Assembly: GCA_003990745.1 (NCBI GenBank) | Contig: RBNI01002525.1 | Location: 1 to 18,242, forward strand | Length of the DNA: 18,242 bases | Reading direction: 5' to 3' | From: Jimgerdemannia flammicorona | Taxonomy: Eukaryota > Mucoromycota > Endogonomycetes > Endogonales > Endogonaceae | In this document: positions 1 through 9,549 of the stretch, piece after piece | Position numbering within the stretch: the first letter of the stretch is position 1 | Layout: each line of letters opens with the position of its first letter | Position numbers and translations under genes: made by a program | Notes under the pieces: generated by a model | Told to the model about the DNA's origin: nothing | The model's database searches: none | The model's input: the letters and a program-made list of their open reading frames with translations, nothing else

Positions 1-3000
1 CCGGATAACGAAATCATCCTTGGAACTCCATGGTTAAAACAAGAGAACCCCATGATCAATTGGGTAAACCATTCTCTGACCATCAAGAAAGGATGCCACA
101 ACTTCAAACTGCAAGGCGAAAAGGATCCACTCAACTCTAGTGACCCTGGACCAAAGATCACCCACATCAACAAGCTACAACTCAAGAAATTGGCCAAGAA
201 ATGCCCTCTCTTTGCTATCTCCATCCGTCCATCCAAAGGAGAACCCGAGAACTCTGAAGAAGACTTTTCCAAAGTTGACAGCCACGTCAGACCACTACTC
301 TAGAAATTCCGAGACATATTCCTGAAGAAACTCCCAAAAGGCCTACCTCCCAAATGAGCAGTGGACCATGCCATCAAGACTATTCCAGATGCCAAGCCAG
401 CCTTCAAGTCAATCTACCACATGTCCCCAAGAGAAATCAATGCACTCAAAAAAGAAATTGACAAACTCCTGGAACAAGGATTCATCAGACCTAGTGTATC
501 ACCTTATGGTGCACCAGTCCTCTTTGTTGTCAAGAAAGGAGGAGACCTGTGAATGTGTATTGACTACCATGACCTTAACAAACAGACCATCAAGAACTGT
601 TGCCCACTACCCAGAATCGATAAAATATTCGATAGACTTACCAACCTACAATTCATGAGCTCTTTTGACCTGTGAAATGGTTACTGGCAAATTGCTATGA
701 AAGAAGAAGACATCTACAAGACAGCCTTCTGAACTCGCTATGGACACTTTGAATTTCTGGTTATGCCCTTTGGCTTAACTAATGCTCCTGCAACCTTCCA
801 GACACTGATGAATACCATCCTGCATCCATACTTGGACAAATTTGTTGTTGTCTACATTGACGATATTCTAGTCTTCAGCAAAACCCTGGAGGAACATCTC
901 AAACACCTTGAGCTAGTACTACTGAAACTCTGAGAGAACAGACTCTTTACAAAACTCAGCAAGTGTGAATTTCTCCTGAAAGAAATCCAATTCCTTCGAC
1001 ATATTGTCATGCCAAATGGAATCAAAGTGGACCCCAGCAAATTCTCCACAATCAAAGATTGGCCCAGACCTAAGAAGCTGAAAGACCTCCAGTCATTCCT
1101 GGGATTAGCGAACTATTACAGACAATTTGTTGCCAACTTTGCCAAAATTGCCACTGTCCTTACCCAACCAAGCATAGCAAGAAAGAAGAACAGCCCTGGA
1201 CCATGAAACAAGAGAAAGACTTCAACAATCTTGCAAATTGGGGACCCGAACAAGATATCACCTTCCAAGCACTGAAGGATGCTTTGATAACCACTCCAGT
1301 ACTTTAAGCAGCAAACTCTGCCCTACCATATGAAGTTATCACCGATGCCTCTGACCTAGCTCTTGGAGCAGTACTCATACAAGAAGGACACCCTGTGGCC
1401 TATCACTCCCATAATTTCAATGACACCGAAATCAACTATATAACTCATGAGAAGGAAATGTTAGCCATCATAGATACTCTGATCAAATGGCGACCATACC
1501 TAGAAGAAGTATACTTCACTGTATTGACTGACCACAAGTCATTAGTCAATATCAAGACCCAGGCTACCTTGTCTCGAAAGCAAGCCAGATGGATGAAAGT
1601 CCTTACCAACTTTGACTATGAAATCCAGTACCACCCCAGCAAGGAAAATATTATTGCTGATGCAATCTCCAGACTACCCATTGAAGAAGTTATCCAAACT
1701 CTCACCAAAGTTACAAACTCCATAATGGAATAAATTATCACAGCATGTGCTGATAATAAGGAAGCTCAAGTACTCCGAGAAATCCTAGACAGTGTTGATG
1801 CTGATAAGCATACCTGGTATAATCAATACCAACTCAAGAATAATGCTATCTACTACAAGGACAGATCGTATGTCCCAAACAACCGAGACCTCCAAAAGAC
1901 TATCCTATTCGAATGTCATGATGCCCCTACAGCTGGACATTTAGGATTTGATAAATGCTACAAAGTTATCTCCCAAAACTTCTATTGGCCCCACATAGCA
2001 GATCAGTTAAAGACCTACATCACTTCCTGTGATGCCTGCCAATGCAACAAGTCCTCAACACTAGCAAAACCTGGCCTACTCTACTCTATCCTAGTACCAT
2101 CTGCTAATTGGGAACAAATCTCTATGGACTTCATTGTACAACTACCCCGAACCAAGAATAGGAAAGATGCAATTGTTGTTTTTGTAGACTATCTCAGCAA
2201 ACAAGCTCACTTTGTACCAACCACCACTACTGCAACTGCACCAGACATAGCCACACTCTTGTTTGACAACATCTTCTGCTATCGTGGTCTTCCTAAGATC
2301 ATTGTTAGCAATCGAGACCCGAAATTCACCAGCCATTTTTGGAAAGCCCTCCATGTGCACCTTGGAATGAAACTTACACTATCTACAGCCTTTCACCCTG
2401 AAACTGATGGCCAAACTGAACAGATGAACCGAACTCTAGAACAAATGCTAAGAAACTATATCTCATACAAACAAGATGATTGGCATGAACACCTCACTGC
2501 AGTCGAGTTTGCCTATAACAATAGCAAGCAAGCCTCTCTTGGAATAACTCCATTCTTCGCCAACACTGGACAAAACCCAAACACTCCTCTGACACTCATC
2601 TGAACTACTGAAGAACCCTCCACAGTCAAAGCAGTTGAAGAATTCTTACTCCAAATGTGTAACCTAAGCCAGATCGCAATGGAGAATTTATCACAAGCTC
2701 AAGAACAACAGTCACAGTATGTTAACCAACATTGCCGAGAAGAAACCTTTGATATTAGAGAAAAAGTCCTATTAGACATCTGAGGATACCGAGTTGACAA
2801 CCTCAAGCACAGACCTTCTACAAAGCTGAACAGTAAGTTCATTGGACCATTCGAAGTTATTTCATAAGTCTCTCCGACCTCCTATAAATTGGCACTACTG
2901 GACACCATTAAGATTTACCCAGTCTTCAATGTCCAACGTCTCAAGTGATACAATGACAACAATGATGAACTATTCCCGAACTGAACTATGGAACCACCTG

Positions 3001-3191
3001 CATCTGTCATTATTAATGACCAGAAAGAATACGAAGTTGAACAAATCCTCAACAAATATGGCCACAAGAACCACCCTGAGTATCTCATTAAATGAAAAGG
3101 TTATCTAATCCATGATGCAACATGGGAACCCAAGACCAATCTCCAGAATGCTACCAACTTAGTTTAGGAATATGATTCCTTAAACAACTGA
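1..3191 (+). pseudogene. Ty3/gypsy (chromovirus-type) pol, element E1, 5'-truncated and decayed
   Basis: This is a retrotransposon polyprotein for reverse transcription and integration. Seen in order: end of the retropepsin domain (ILGTPWL near 22-42); linker; reverse transcriptase about 361-1160 with intact YIDD at 853-864; RNase H about 1330-1680 (TDAS, HEKEM, TDHKSL, ADAIS all present); HHCC integrase zinc finger about 1917-2039; DD35E integrase core about 2124-2450; GPY/F-like segment; chromodomain about 3040-3160. Frame 1 is read to about 1165, then one frameshift moves to frame 3. In-frame stops lie at 301, 355, 550, 673, 730, 931, 1305, 1731, 2601, 2781, 2865, 2946, 2982, 3093 and 3165; the natural end is probably TGA 3189-3191. 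Ten of these 15 are TGA, several at positions where the family has Arg (CGA). The second integrase aspartate is Asn (AAT 2310-2312), exactly 35 residues before Glu 2418-2420. The element is not functional. Gag and the 5' LTR lie outside the window. Confidence 0.93.
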
Positions 3192-3607
3192 ACTCCAAAT
3201 ATTCCTGCACCTATTAGTACATAACATATATTACCCTTCCGAACATTATAATTATCACAAACCTAATCAAGAACTCAGCAAGACAGAACAAAAGAATACC
3301 AATCCTCTGGAAAAATAGCAAAACTGAAAGCAAGTCTATTCTCCCCGTACTACTGATGGGAAATGAGGCATAGACATTTAAGAAGATTCTTTAGAGGAAA
3401 TTCTCCAGCAGTAAATGATGTCTGAATCACTTCTGGCACATGGCATGAAATACATGACCCTTTAATGTGTGAATTCAACATGTTAGGCAACTGTACTATG
3501 AGTATGCCACTTTCTGAAAAAATGGACTTTACCAGACTTTTGACCTCCTAAATGGTATAACAACACTAGAACAAAATTAGAAAGCCCTGATGAGGACATC
3601 AAAAGCT
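3192..3607. other. Post-pol spacer of E1, nothing recognised
   Basis: About 415 bp between the chromodomain and the purine tract. It is A/C-rich like the rest of E1 and has stops in all frames. I see no repeat, RNA gene or domain. E2 has a spacer of similar length in the same place, so it may be untranslated element sequence. Confidence 0.5.
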
Positions 3608-3620
3608 AAGAAGGGGAGAG
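3608..3620 (+). other. Polypurine tract-like run before a TGTAA
   Basis: A 13-nt all-purine run with four consecutive G's is followed by T and then TGTAAGC at 3622. Purine tract plus TG is the usual start of a 3' LTR, where plus-strand DNA synthesis is primed. It lies before ORF3 here, while the clear polypurine tract of E2 lies after ORF3, so its meaning is ambiguous. Confidence 0.5.
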
Positions 3621-3621
3621 T

Positions 3622-3909
3622 TGTAAGCGCACAACCTCCAAGCCACAGAAATTATACGTCACCCTCTTAACAAGCTACTGAAATCGCATGCTACCTCTGA
3701 ATAAATCTGAAAATCACCTGTGCAATCACAAAGCTGAGTCAAACAAAAGTCACAGCGCATAAAGCTGAGTCAATACGAAGTCATGGAACACAAGGTTCAC
3801 ACAAATGGAATCTTACCAATCAAGAACAGATGCATATATACTGAGCCCTAAGACACGTCGAAACAGAGAACTAAAACAAATAACAACTATAACTTCTAAA
3901 CACACAAAC
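3622..3909 (+). promoter_or_regulatory. Promoter-like region of E1 ORF3 (possible LTR U3)
   Basis: It starts with TGTAAGC after the purine tract. It holds two TGAGTCA sites (3735-3741 and 3766-3772, the bZIP AP-1/Gcn4-type core) and a TATA-like CATATATAC near 3833-3841. The first ATG of ORF3 (3910) lies about 70 bp after the TATA, a compact fungal-style leader. It could be the U3 of a long LTR or an internal promoter; the sequence does not decide. Confidence 0.5.
3730..3786 (+). repeat. 31-bp tandem direct repeat with TGAGTCA
   Basis: Two adjacent imperfect copies start at 3730 and 3761, each opening with AAAGCTGAGTCAA and continuing to an AAGTCA about 18 nt later. The duplication places two bZIP-type core sites exactly 31 bp apart, about 70-100 bp upstream of the TATA, as in duplicated LTR enhancers. 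Confidence 0.7.
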
Positions 3910-5006
3910 ATGACCACCAAGATCTACAACTGCATCCATGCTGACATTTGGAATGCCATTGTCAACTGAGCCACACCCCCTCTGCCCCTCATGAATATCC
4001 ATAGCCTTGCACCCCTCTACTTCGTGGAAGCCTGATGGAATGCCCTGAATATACTTAACGAGGCCCACTAGATTGGACAAATCTCAAGCTACTACCAGAT
4101 CGGCCACCTTCTGGAAGACATGGTATAACACCACCACAATACAGACATTACCCAGATGTCTCAACACCAGAAGCTCATTGCCCACAAACACTGAGAACTC
4201 TTCTATGAGTACAGCACCTTTATTCTCACCTCCGAGTTACTACCAGCAAAATGGTTGCTACCCTATCCTATGGCCAAATCAATGACATGATACAAGAACT
4301 CAACCATAAGTATCTCGAGTATGTTCAGACTACTGACAGAACCTTCCCGCACCCCGATGACCATATCCTGCAAATGCCCCAAGTTGGATATACCATGAAG
4401 GATGTCTATGATATAATCAACTTTAATAAAGACGAAGCAGAAGACAATGATCCCTCTGATGCTGACATGACCTCAAGCCAAGGATCTCTACCAACCCTGA
4501 TCACACTACCAACCTTGCCGATGAACTTACAACAGTTCATAACCACATACGAAACTTATTGGGACAATGGTCACTGGTACGAATACCAACCTGCATTCAC
4601 TCCTGATTACTTCAACTACAACGAAGAGACCAGAGAACACAACCTGTACCTTCAGACAACCCTTGAGATTGAACCAATAACTCTACCACCTGAGTATGAG
4701 CGACATGAACCACAGCTGTCAGCTTATTACAATCCCATAACTCATAGTACTGTAACCTATAGAAGGTATGCAGACAGCGAATCTGATGAAAGCAAAGACA
4801 ATGCACCCCTCCTTCACCCACCAATACCTTATCCAGCATATGAGACAGATGATGCTATCCTGTGGGATGGAGATGAAGTCTCAATGTATTATTACCTCAG
4901 CAAACAAGGAGAAGTGATCTGCAAACCACTCTTCCTAGATGACTACTTTATCAGAGATGATGCAATCAATGGTGATGTCATCGAAGACTACCCAGACAGC
5001 GTGTAA
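3910..5006 (+). pseudogene. ORF3 of E1: unknown extra ORF downstream of pol, broken in its first third
   Basis: I do not recognise the product. The start ATG 3910 follows the TATA. The first part is read in frame 1 with stops at 3967, 4033, 4069, 4126 and 4192. The reading then moves to frame 3 somewhere in about 4209-4290, after which 4251-5006 is open for 251 codons. The protein would be about 365 residues. Its C-terminal half is rich in Tyr, Asp, Glu and Pro, with an acidic stretch (DEAEDNDPSDAD) and no signal peptide or membrane span, which argues against an envelope. It shows faint collinear similarity to the ORF at 8708-9538 (IGHLLEDM versus IGHQLLQQI, and a following helical stretch). 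It has no zinc knuckle, protease or RT motif. It could be an accessory protein of the element or a displaced gag; both are inference. Confidence 0.55.
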
Positions 5007-5398
5007 ACCTATAAATAGATTAGCAGTCATAGTATAGTTAGATTAGCCTTGTATGACATGACTGTGAACTGACTCAGCAGTCAGACGATCTCTTGACATG
5101 TCAGATCACACTTGTACTATGTGACTGCATTCCAACTCAGCAAAGCACTTAGTACTACATCCATATCTAGCATAGTCCAGATAGCCCCTCACTAGTATAA
5201 ATACTCCCTCCCCCAGACATTAGAATCTCAGACCTAAACAATCCGAACACAACTCCTGAGCACTTCCCCACAATATCCCTTCATATAACTACTTCTAGTA
5301 TAGCAATATCATGAATAGCGAATAAACTTAGTTAATAATCCACAACCTGCTTTTAAGTAAATCCACTCTCCATTAGGTCCCACTCCTAACCCCATCAC
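5002..5398 (+). repeat. LTR-like segment with TATA box (LTR1), boundaries approximate
   Basis: It begins TGTAAAC overlapping the ORF3 stop codon and may end near ATCA about 5395. It contains TGACTCA at 5070-5076 and TATAAATAC at 5196-5204. A short stretch near its end (TTAAGTAAATCCA, about 5354) resembles one near the end of the 9550-10192 LTR (TTAAGTAAACCCA). No matching second copy is in the window and no polypurine tract precedes position 5002, so it may be only the right part of a longer LTR starting at 3622. Confidence 0.45.
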
Positions 5399-5478
5399 GA
5401 AATTTCCTAATTGGGTATTGTCTGCAGCGATACGCCAATTCAACTAAGCTGGTCTTAGTCTCTTGAACTTCCTGAAAT

Positions 5479-5688
5479 ATGGAAAATCCTAAACTCCCAG
5501 AACTAGTCCGAAAAAGGACATTGGTTGAGACATCAATCTGATCTTGAAATCAATAAGCATAGAGGATGTACTCCATATGAAATTGATCTTGACCATAAGA
5601 AAATGGTCTTCCAGAATATCCAGAACTTCCAGAAAACCCTTCCAGAACTACATAACAGTTACCCTAAAAAGCAACCCTCTTATAGTAT
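5479..5688 (+). pseudogene. Gag-like N-terminal remnant fused by deletion to E2 pol
   Basis: ATG 5479 opens a short reading (MENPKLPELVRKRTLVETS) about 80 bp after the LTR-like segment, where gag of a Ty3/gypsy element should start. Reading then continues in another frame with a hydrophilic helical stretch (VFQNIQNFQKTL) and stops near 5690. Immediately downstream comes the middle of a reverse transcriptase. Most of gag, the protease and the RT fingers are therefore missing, consistent with one large internal deletion. The gag assignment rests on position, not on a motif. Confidence 0.4.
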
Positions 5689-8064
5689 CTGATGAATGAC
5701 ATCTTTGGACCACTCCTCAACATCTGTGTTCTTGTGTATATTAATGATATACTAATCTACAGTGAGACAGTGGAACTATACTACACCCACCTTAGACAAG
5801 TACTGACCCTTCTGCGAGAACACCAGCTCTATGCCAAGATGACCAAGTGTAAGTTCTATCAAGACCAGATCGAGTACTTAGGATACATCATCTGTACTGA
5901 AGGTATCAATATAGACCCCTGAAAGGTATCAGCCCTTAAGGATATCCCTATCCCTACTACCCTCAAGCTACTCTAGCACTTTCTGGGTATTGCTGGTTAT
6001 TACCAAAGGTTTATCCAAGGATATTCTGCTATTGCAGCTCCATTAACTAGCCTGGCCCGCAAAGGAGTGAACATCAAAGCTCAATGGACCTGTGAATATA
6101 CCCTGACTATGGACCATCTCAAGAGACTCCTTACTGAGGCCCCAGTGCTAATTGCACCTGACCCTATCAGACCATTCACTCTGACCACAGATGCCTCTGA
6201 CATTGCTATTGAAGCAGTACTCAGCCAAGAAGACTACCCAGTGGCCTATCTTTCCCAAAAGCTCAAGCCAGCTGAGATCTGATATACCACCCATGAGAAG
6301 GAACTCCTGGCTATCATCACTGTACTTCAGAAATGGTACTATTTCCTCCTAGGACAGCCATTTGTGGCCTACACTGATCACCATGCACTGTAGTATATTT
6401 ACACACAGCCCATGCTGACCCACAGACAAGCCCGCTGGATGGAAATCATTACCAACTTTGATATAGAAATCAAGTATATCCCAGGCAAAACCAACCATAT
6501 GGCTGATGGTTTCTCCAGGTATATGGAAGATGAACTTGTCTTCATGGTCGAAGTAATTGGAGACCTCACCCAGATGATCAAGGATGGCTACCAGCAAGAC
6601 AGCCCTCTGATGAATTTCCTTCAATTCTGCCAAGACCCAGAGGCTGAGGTTCCTGAACCCATGAGGCTAATAGCTAAGAGATTCACCTATCATGATGGAC
6701 TTATCTATAGGGACTATGACAGAGTGGTTATACCCAATAATGATACTCTATGACTCAAGATCATGCAGGAACTCCATGATACTCCTGCAGCAGAACACTT
6801 TGGTTTCGAAAAGACCTACAACCTCCTCTCAAGAGAGTTTTACTGGCCAAAGATGACCAAGGATATCAAAGACTTTATGACCTTATGCGAGATGTGCCAA
6901 AGGTTTAAAAGTGGTAACAAGCTACTAGCAGGACTCCTGCAACCCTTGCCTATCCCAAGTCACAATTGGGACCAGATTGCAATAGACTTCATTGTCCAAC
7001 TCCCCAAGACCAATGTAGGATGGGATGCCATTGTGGTATTCATGGACCGTCTAAGTAAACAAGCCCATTTTGTACCCACCAAGACCACCACTACAGTACT
7101 AGAGATTGCTGAGATTTTCCTCAACTAAATATTTAGGCTACATGGCATGCCTAGCACTATTGTATCTGACCGAGATGCCAAGTTCACAAGTAACTTCTGG
7201 AAGGCATTTTTCTCCCTCCATGGAACTAAGCTGAAGTTCTCTACTGCCTACCACCCTCAGACTGATGGTCAAACTGAGTGAACCAACAAGACTCTCAAAC
7301 AGATGCTTAGCATCTTCTGCTATTATAAACAAAATGATTGAGATAAGTACCTAGCCCATACTGAGTTTGCCTACAACAACAGCCAGCAAACCTCCACAAA
7401 GAAGACTCCATTTTTCCTGAACCATGGTCAATACCCAAGGATCCTGAGTACTACTGTGAAATCAGCAGTCCCAGCAGCCCAAGATCTGGCTGAGACTATT
7501 TCTGACCTTACCTGAATAACAAGAGATGCTCTCATAGAAGTATAAGACTACCAGACCAAGTATGTGAACTTGAAGCAAAGAGAAGCCTCCTACAATATTA
7601 GTGACATGGTCATGCTTAGAACAGACCACCTCCACCCAGACACCCTGGCACAACAACCAGCCAAGAAACTCTGTGCTAGAAGAATTAGACTATATAAGAT
7701 CATGTAAAAAATCAGTGAAGTCAACTACAAGTTATAACTTCCCCACAATATCTGAGTACACCTAGTATTCCATATCAGCCAATTGGTGGACTACTATAAG
7801 AACCCATTCCCCAAGCATACAGTTCCACTACCACTACCAATTAGGATCAACCATCACGAGAAATTTGAAATTGAGGAAGTACTTGACCACAAGGTCCGCA
7901 AATACCCCAAAACAGTTAAGTGGTTTTTCCTGATCAAGTGGAAGAGTTACTCCACCCATGATGCCACCTGGAAAAAAGAAGAAGCCCTGAAGAATGTACG
8001 TGAAGCCCTCTAGGACTACATAGAAGCACTCATCCCCTACCAAAGAAAGGAACTACAGCTCTAG
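5689..8064 (+). pseudogene. Ty3/gypsy (chromovirus-type) pol, element E2, internally deleted and decayed
   Basis: All domains lie in one frame. The RT palm and thumb come first; the YxDD box reads YIND at 5737-5748, so the first catalytic Asp is Asn (AAT 5743-5745). RNase H follows at about 6190-6510 with all four acidic positions. Then the HHCC zinc finger about 6772-6900, the DD35E integrase core with Asp 7168-7170 and Glu 7276-7278 (35 residues between), and a chromodomain about 7861-8000. The probable natural stop is TAG 8062-8064. Fourteen internal stops (5920, 5974, 6280, 6391, 6751, 7126, 7279, 7339, 7513, 7543, 7705, 7735, 7753, 8011) occur with no frameshift over 2.37 kb. Where the family residue is clear, each stop is explained by a single transition. 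E2 is related to E1 but clearly diverged, so it is a different subfamily. Confidence 0.93.
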
Positions 8065-8377
8065 GATTTAGAGCACACAGTGAGCAGAAGGATACCACAT
8101 ATTTTATCTGGAAACATACAATATCAAACATTGCAGAAAAAGGAACACTATGGATAACTAACAAGAAGATATTCGAGCAAAAGAACAATCTAGTATAGTA
8201 CAGCAAAATACATTTGAACAACTTCATTTCACGCCATCTGTGTCATCTCTGCTGGATGATGACAGACACTTTATATAGAACTTAGGAAAGCCAACAATGT
8301 CAAAACCGGTCTAAGTCCATCCATGTGATAGATATTGTTACTAGGAATTATCTCGGATTACAAGAAAGTCTATTTCT
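8065..8377. other. Post-pol spacer of E2, nothing recognised
   Basis: A/C-rich sequence with stops in all frames, equivalent in position to 3192-3607 of E1. No domain or repeat was identified. Confidence 0.5.
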
Positions 8378-8436
8378 GAGAGGTTTGAACCCCCAGCCAT
8401 GACAATAGGAGTCCTCGCCCTAGATAAGGATGGCCA
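8378..8436 (-). other. tRNA-like relic (Arg-CCU-like), lacking an acceptor stem
   Basis: On the minus strand, 59 nt run from a T8-like TGGCC to the end of a T-arm, the right length for a tRNA core. Seen: D-stem GCC/GGC; a seven-base loop CTCCTAT with U33, anticodon CCU and A37; and a T-arm GGGGG-TTCAAAC-CTCTC whose mismatches are G-U pairs. GGTTCAAACC fits the Pol III B box. The anticodon stem pairs badly and no acceptor stem closes the fold. It may be a decayed tRNA, a tRNA-derived SINE fragment, or chance. Confidence 0.3.
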
Positions 8437-8479
8437 GTCCTCACAAATACGCCAACCAGAAAAAAAAAAAGTGGACCAA

Positions 8480-8707
8480 GGCCTGTTAACCCTGTGTAAC
8501 CACAACTACAAGTGATAAGATCTTTGAAATCAGGATTTTCTCATGTGACTAGCACATGCCTCACTTATAGCAACAGATCATGTATTTTGCCAGAAAGTGT
8601 GACCAAAGGAAGGTCACATCAGATGGGTGAATAAGTATAAATACCCTAGGCAAGAATACCCTGCAACTCTCATCCCTCTCTTCTTACATAGAAAAAACAA
8701 GACAAGA
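8480..8707 (+). promoter_or_regulatory. Promoter-like region of E2 ORF3
   Basis: TATAAATAC lies at 8636-8644, with the first suitable ATG at 8708 after a pyrimidine-rich leader. Two dyads precede it: CATGTG-5 nt-CACATG (8542-8558) and TGTGACC-7 nt-GGTCACA (8598-8618), the second ending 17 bp before the TATA. A purine run with 11 A's lies just upstream (8458-8475). The position mirrors 3622-3909 in E1. Confidence 0.5.
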
Positions 8708-9538
8708 ATGCCTGCCACCTGCCACCAAACTGCCCGCCATAGCCAGCCCCTCCCAAGCCAGGTTGACCACCTCTTTAGACACATCCAGGTTACTATCCAA
8801 GGAAGGAACTGCCACTCAGAGGCCCTTAACCTCTCCAGCCAGGACCTAGGACACTATGTCCTCAACTGCTGTGAAGTTATCGAAAGAGCCTACCTTGCCA
8901 CCAGCCACCTAGAGATCTGGTATGAATATGAGATTGGCCATCAACTCCTCCAACAGATAAAGGACCTGCCCATGGACCAAGTCTCTGATTGGATCCACCT
9001 GGATGGGAGCGAGCTAAGACTTGCCAAGAAGGTCCATCAAATCATGCACCATACACTCTTTGCAATCCCCAACCTCAACTATGTCCAACTGAAGGACTTT
9101 CAGAATCTTTCCTTCTTTGAGGTTGATGAACTAGAGATCAAGGTAGCCCAAGAAGCCAACTCCTGGATTACCCTCAAGTCCACTGACTGCAAACCCTACT
9201 AGAGCCCCCTCCTGAATAACAACCCTGACCAATGGCTTCAAGGCCTCTCTGACCTCTTTGAAGGACTGCCCATCTGAATGGATATTCCCAGGCATGTAGA
9301 CCAGGAACCCTATTTGGATGGCCCCAACTGCATCAGATGGAGAACCCCTACACCAGCACCTATCCCAATGCAAGAACTATTTGCAGATCTCATTGACTTC
9401 TCCATCCTGGACAGCAAGTCATCAACAACCACTACCCCTCCTGCTACTGAAGAAGATGTCAACAACCCTGAGCAGGATTCCCAACCTTTCTTTCCCCTAG
9501 TTCTCAATTTCTCAATCAACAAGGACATTGATTTCTAA
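8708..9538 (+). pseudogene. ORF3 of E2: unknown extra ORF downstream of pol, two internal stops
   Basis: I do not recognise the product. ATG 8708 is preferred to the upstream in-frame ATG 8627 because the TATA box (8636-8644) lies between them. The frame runs 276 codons to TAA 9536-9538 with only two breaks, TAG 9200-9202 and TGA 9275-9277, both one transition from Gln or Arg. The predicted protein starts with a His/Gln/Pro-rich stretch, has a helical middle (about residues 35-160, with WYEYEIGHQLLQQI) and a Thr/Pro/Glu-rich tail. I see no signal peptide, membrane span, zinc knuckle or enzyme motif. The stop codon abuts the polypurine tract, so the ORF belongs to the element. Alternatives are a displaced gag or a captured host gene. 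Confidence 0.6.
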
Positions 9539-9549
9539 GGGGCGAAAGA
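9537..9549 (+). other. Polypurine tract of E2
   Basis: AAGGGGCGAAAGA, purine apart from one C, overlaps the ORF3 stop and sits directly before TGTAATAG, the expected start of the 3' LTR. Confidence 0.65.

Noticed and set aside
1..3191. TGA read as a sense codon in E1 and E2
   Set aside because: TGA falls at Arg (CGA) as well as Trp positions, and TAG and TAA also interrupt the same frames, so mutation explains it better than a changed genetic code.
3910..9538. ORF3 as an envelope gene
   Set aside because: The position fits, but neither copy has a signal peptide, a hydrophobic fusion segment or a membrane anchor.
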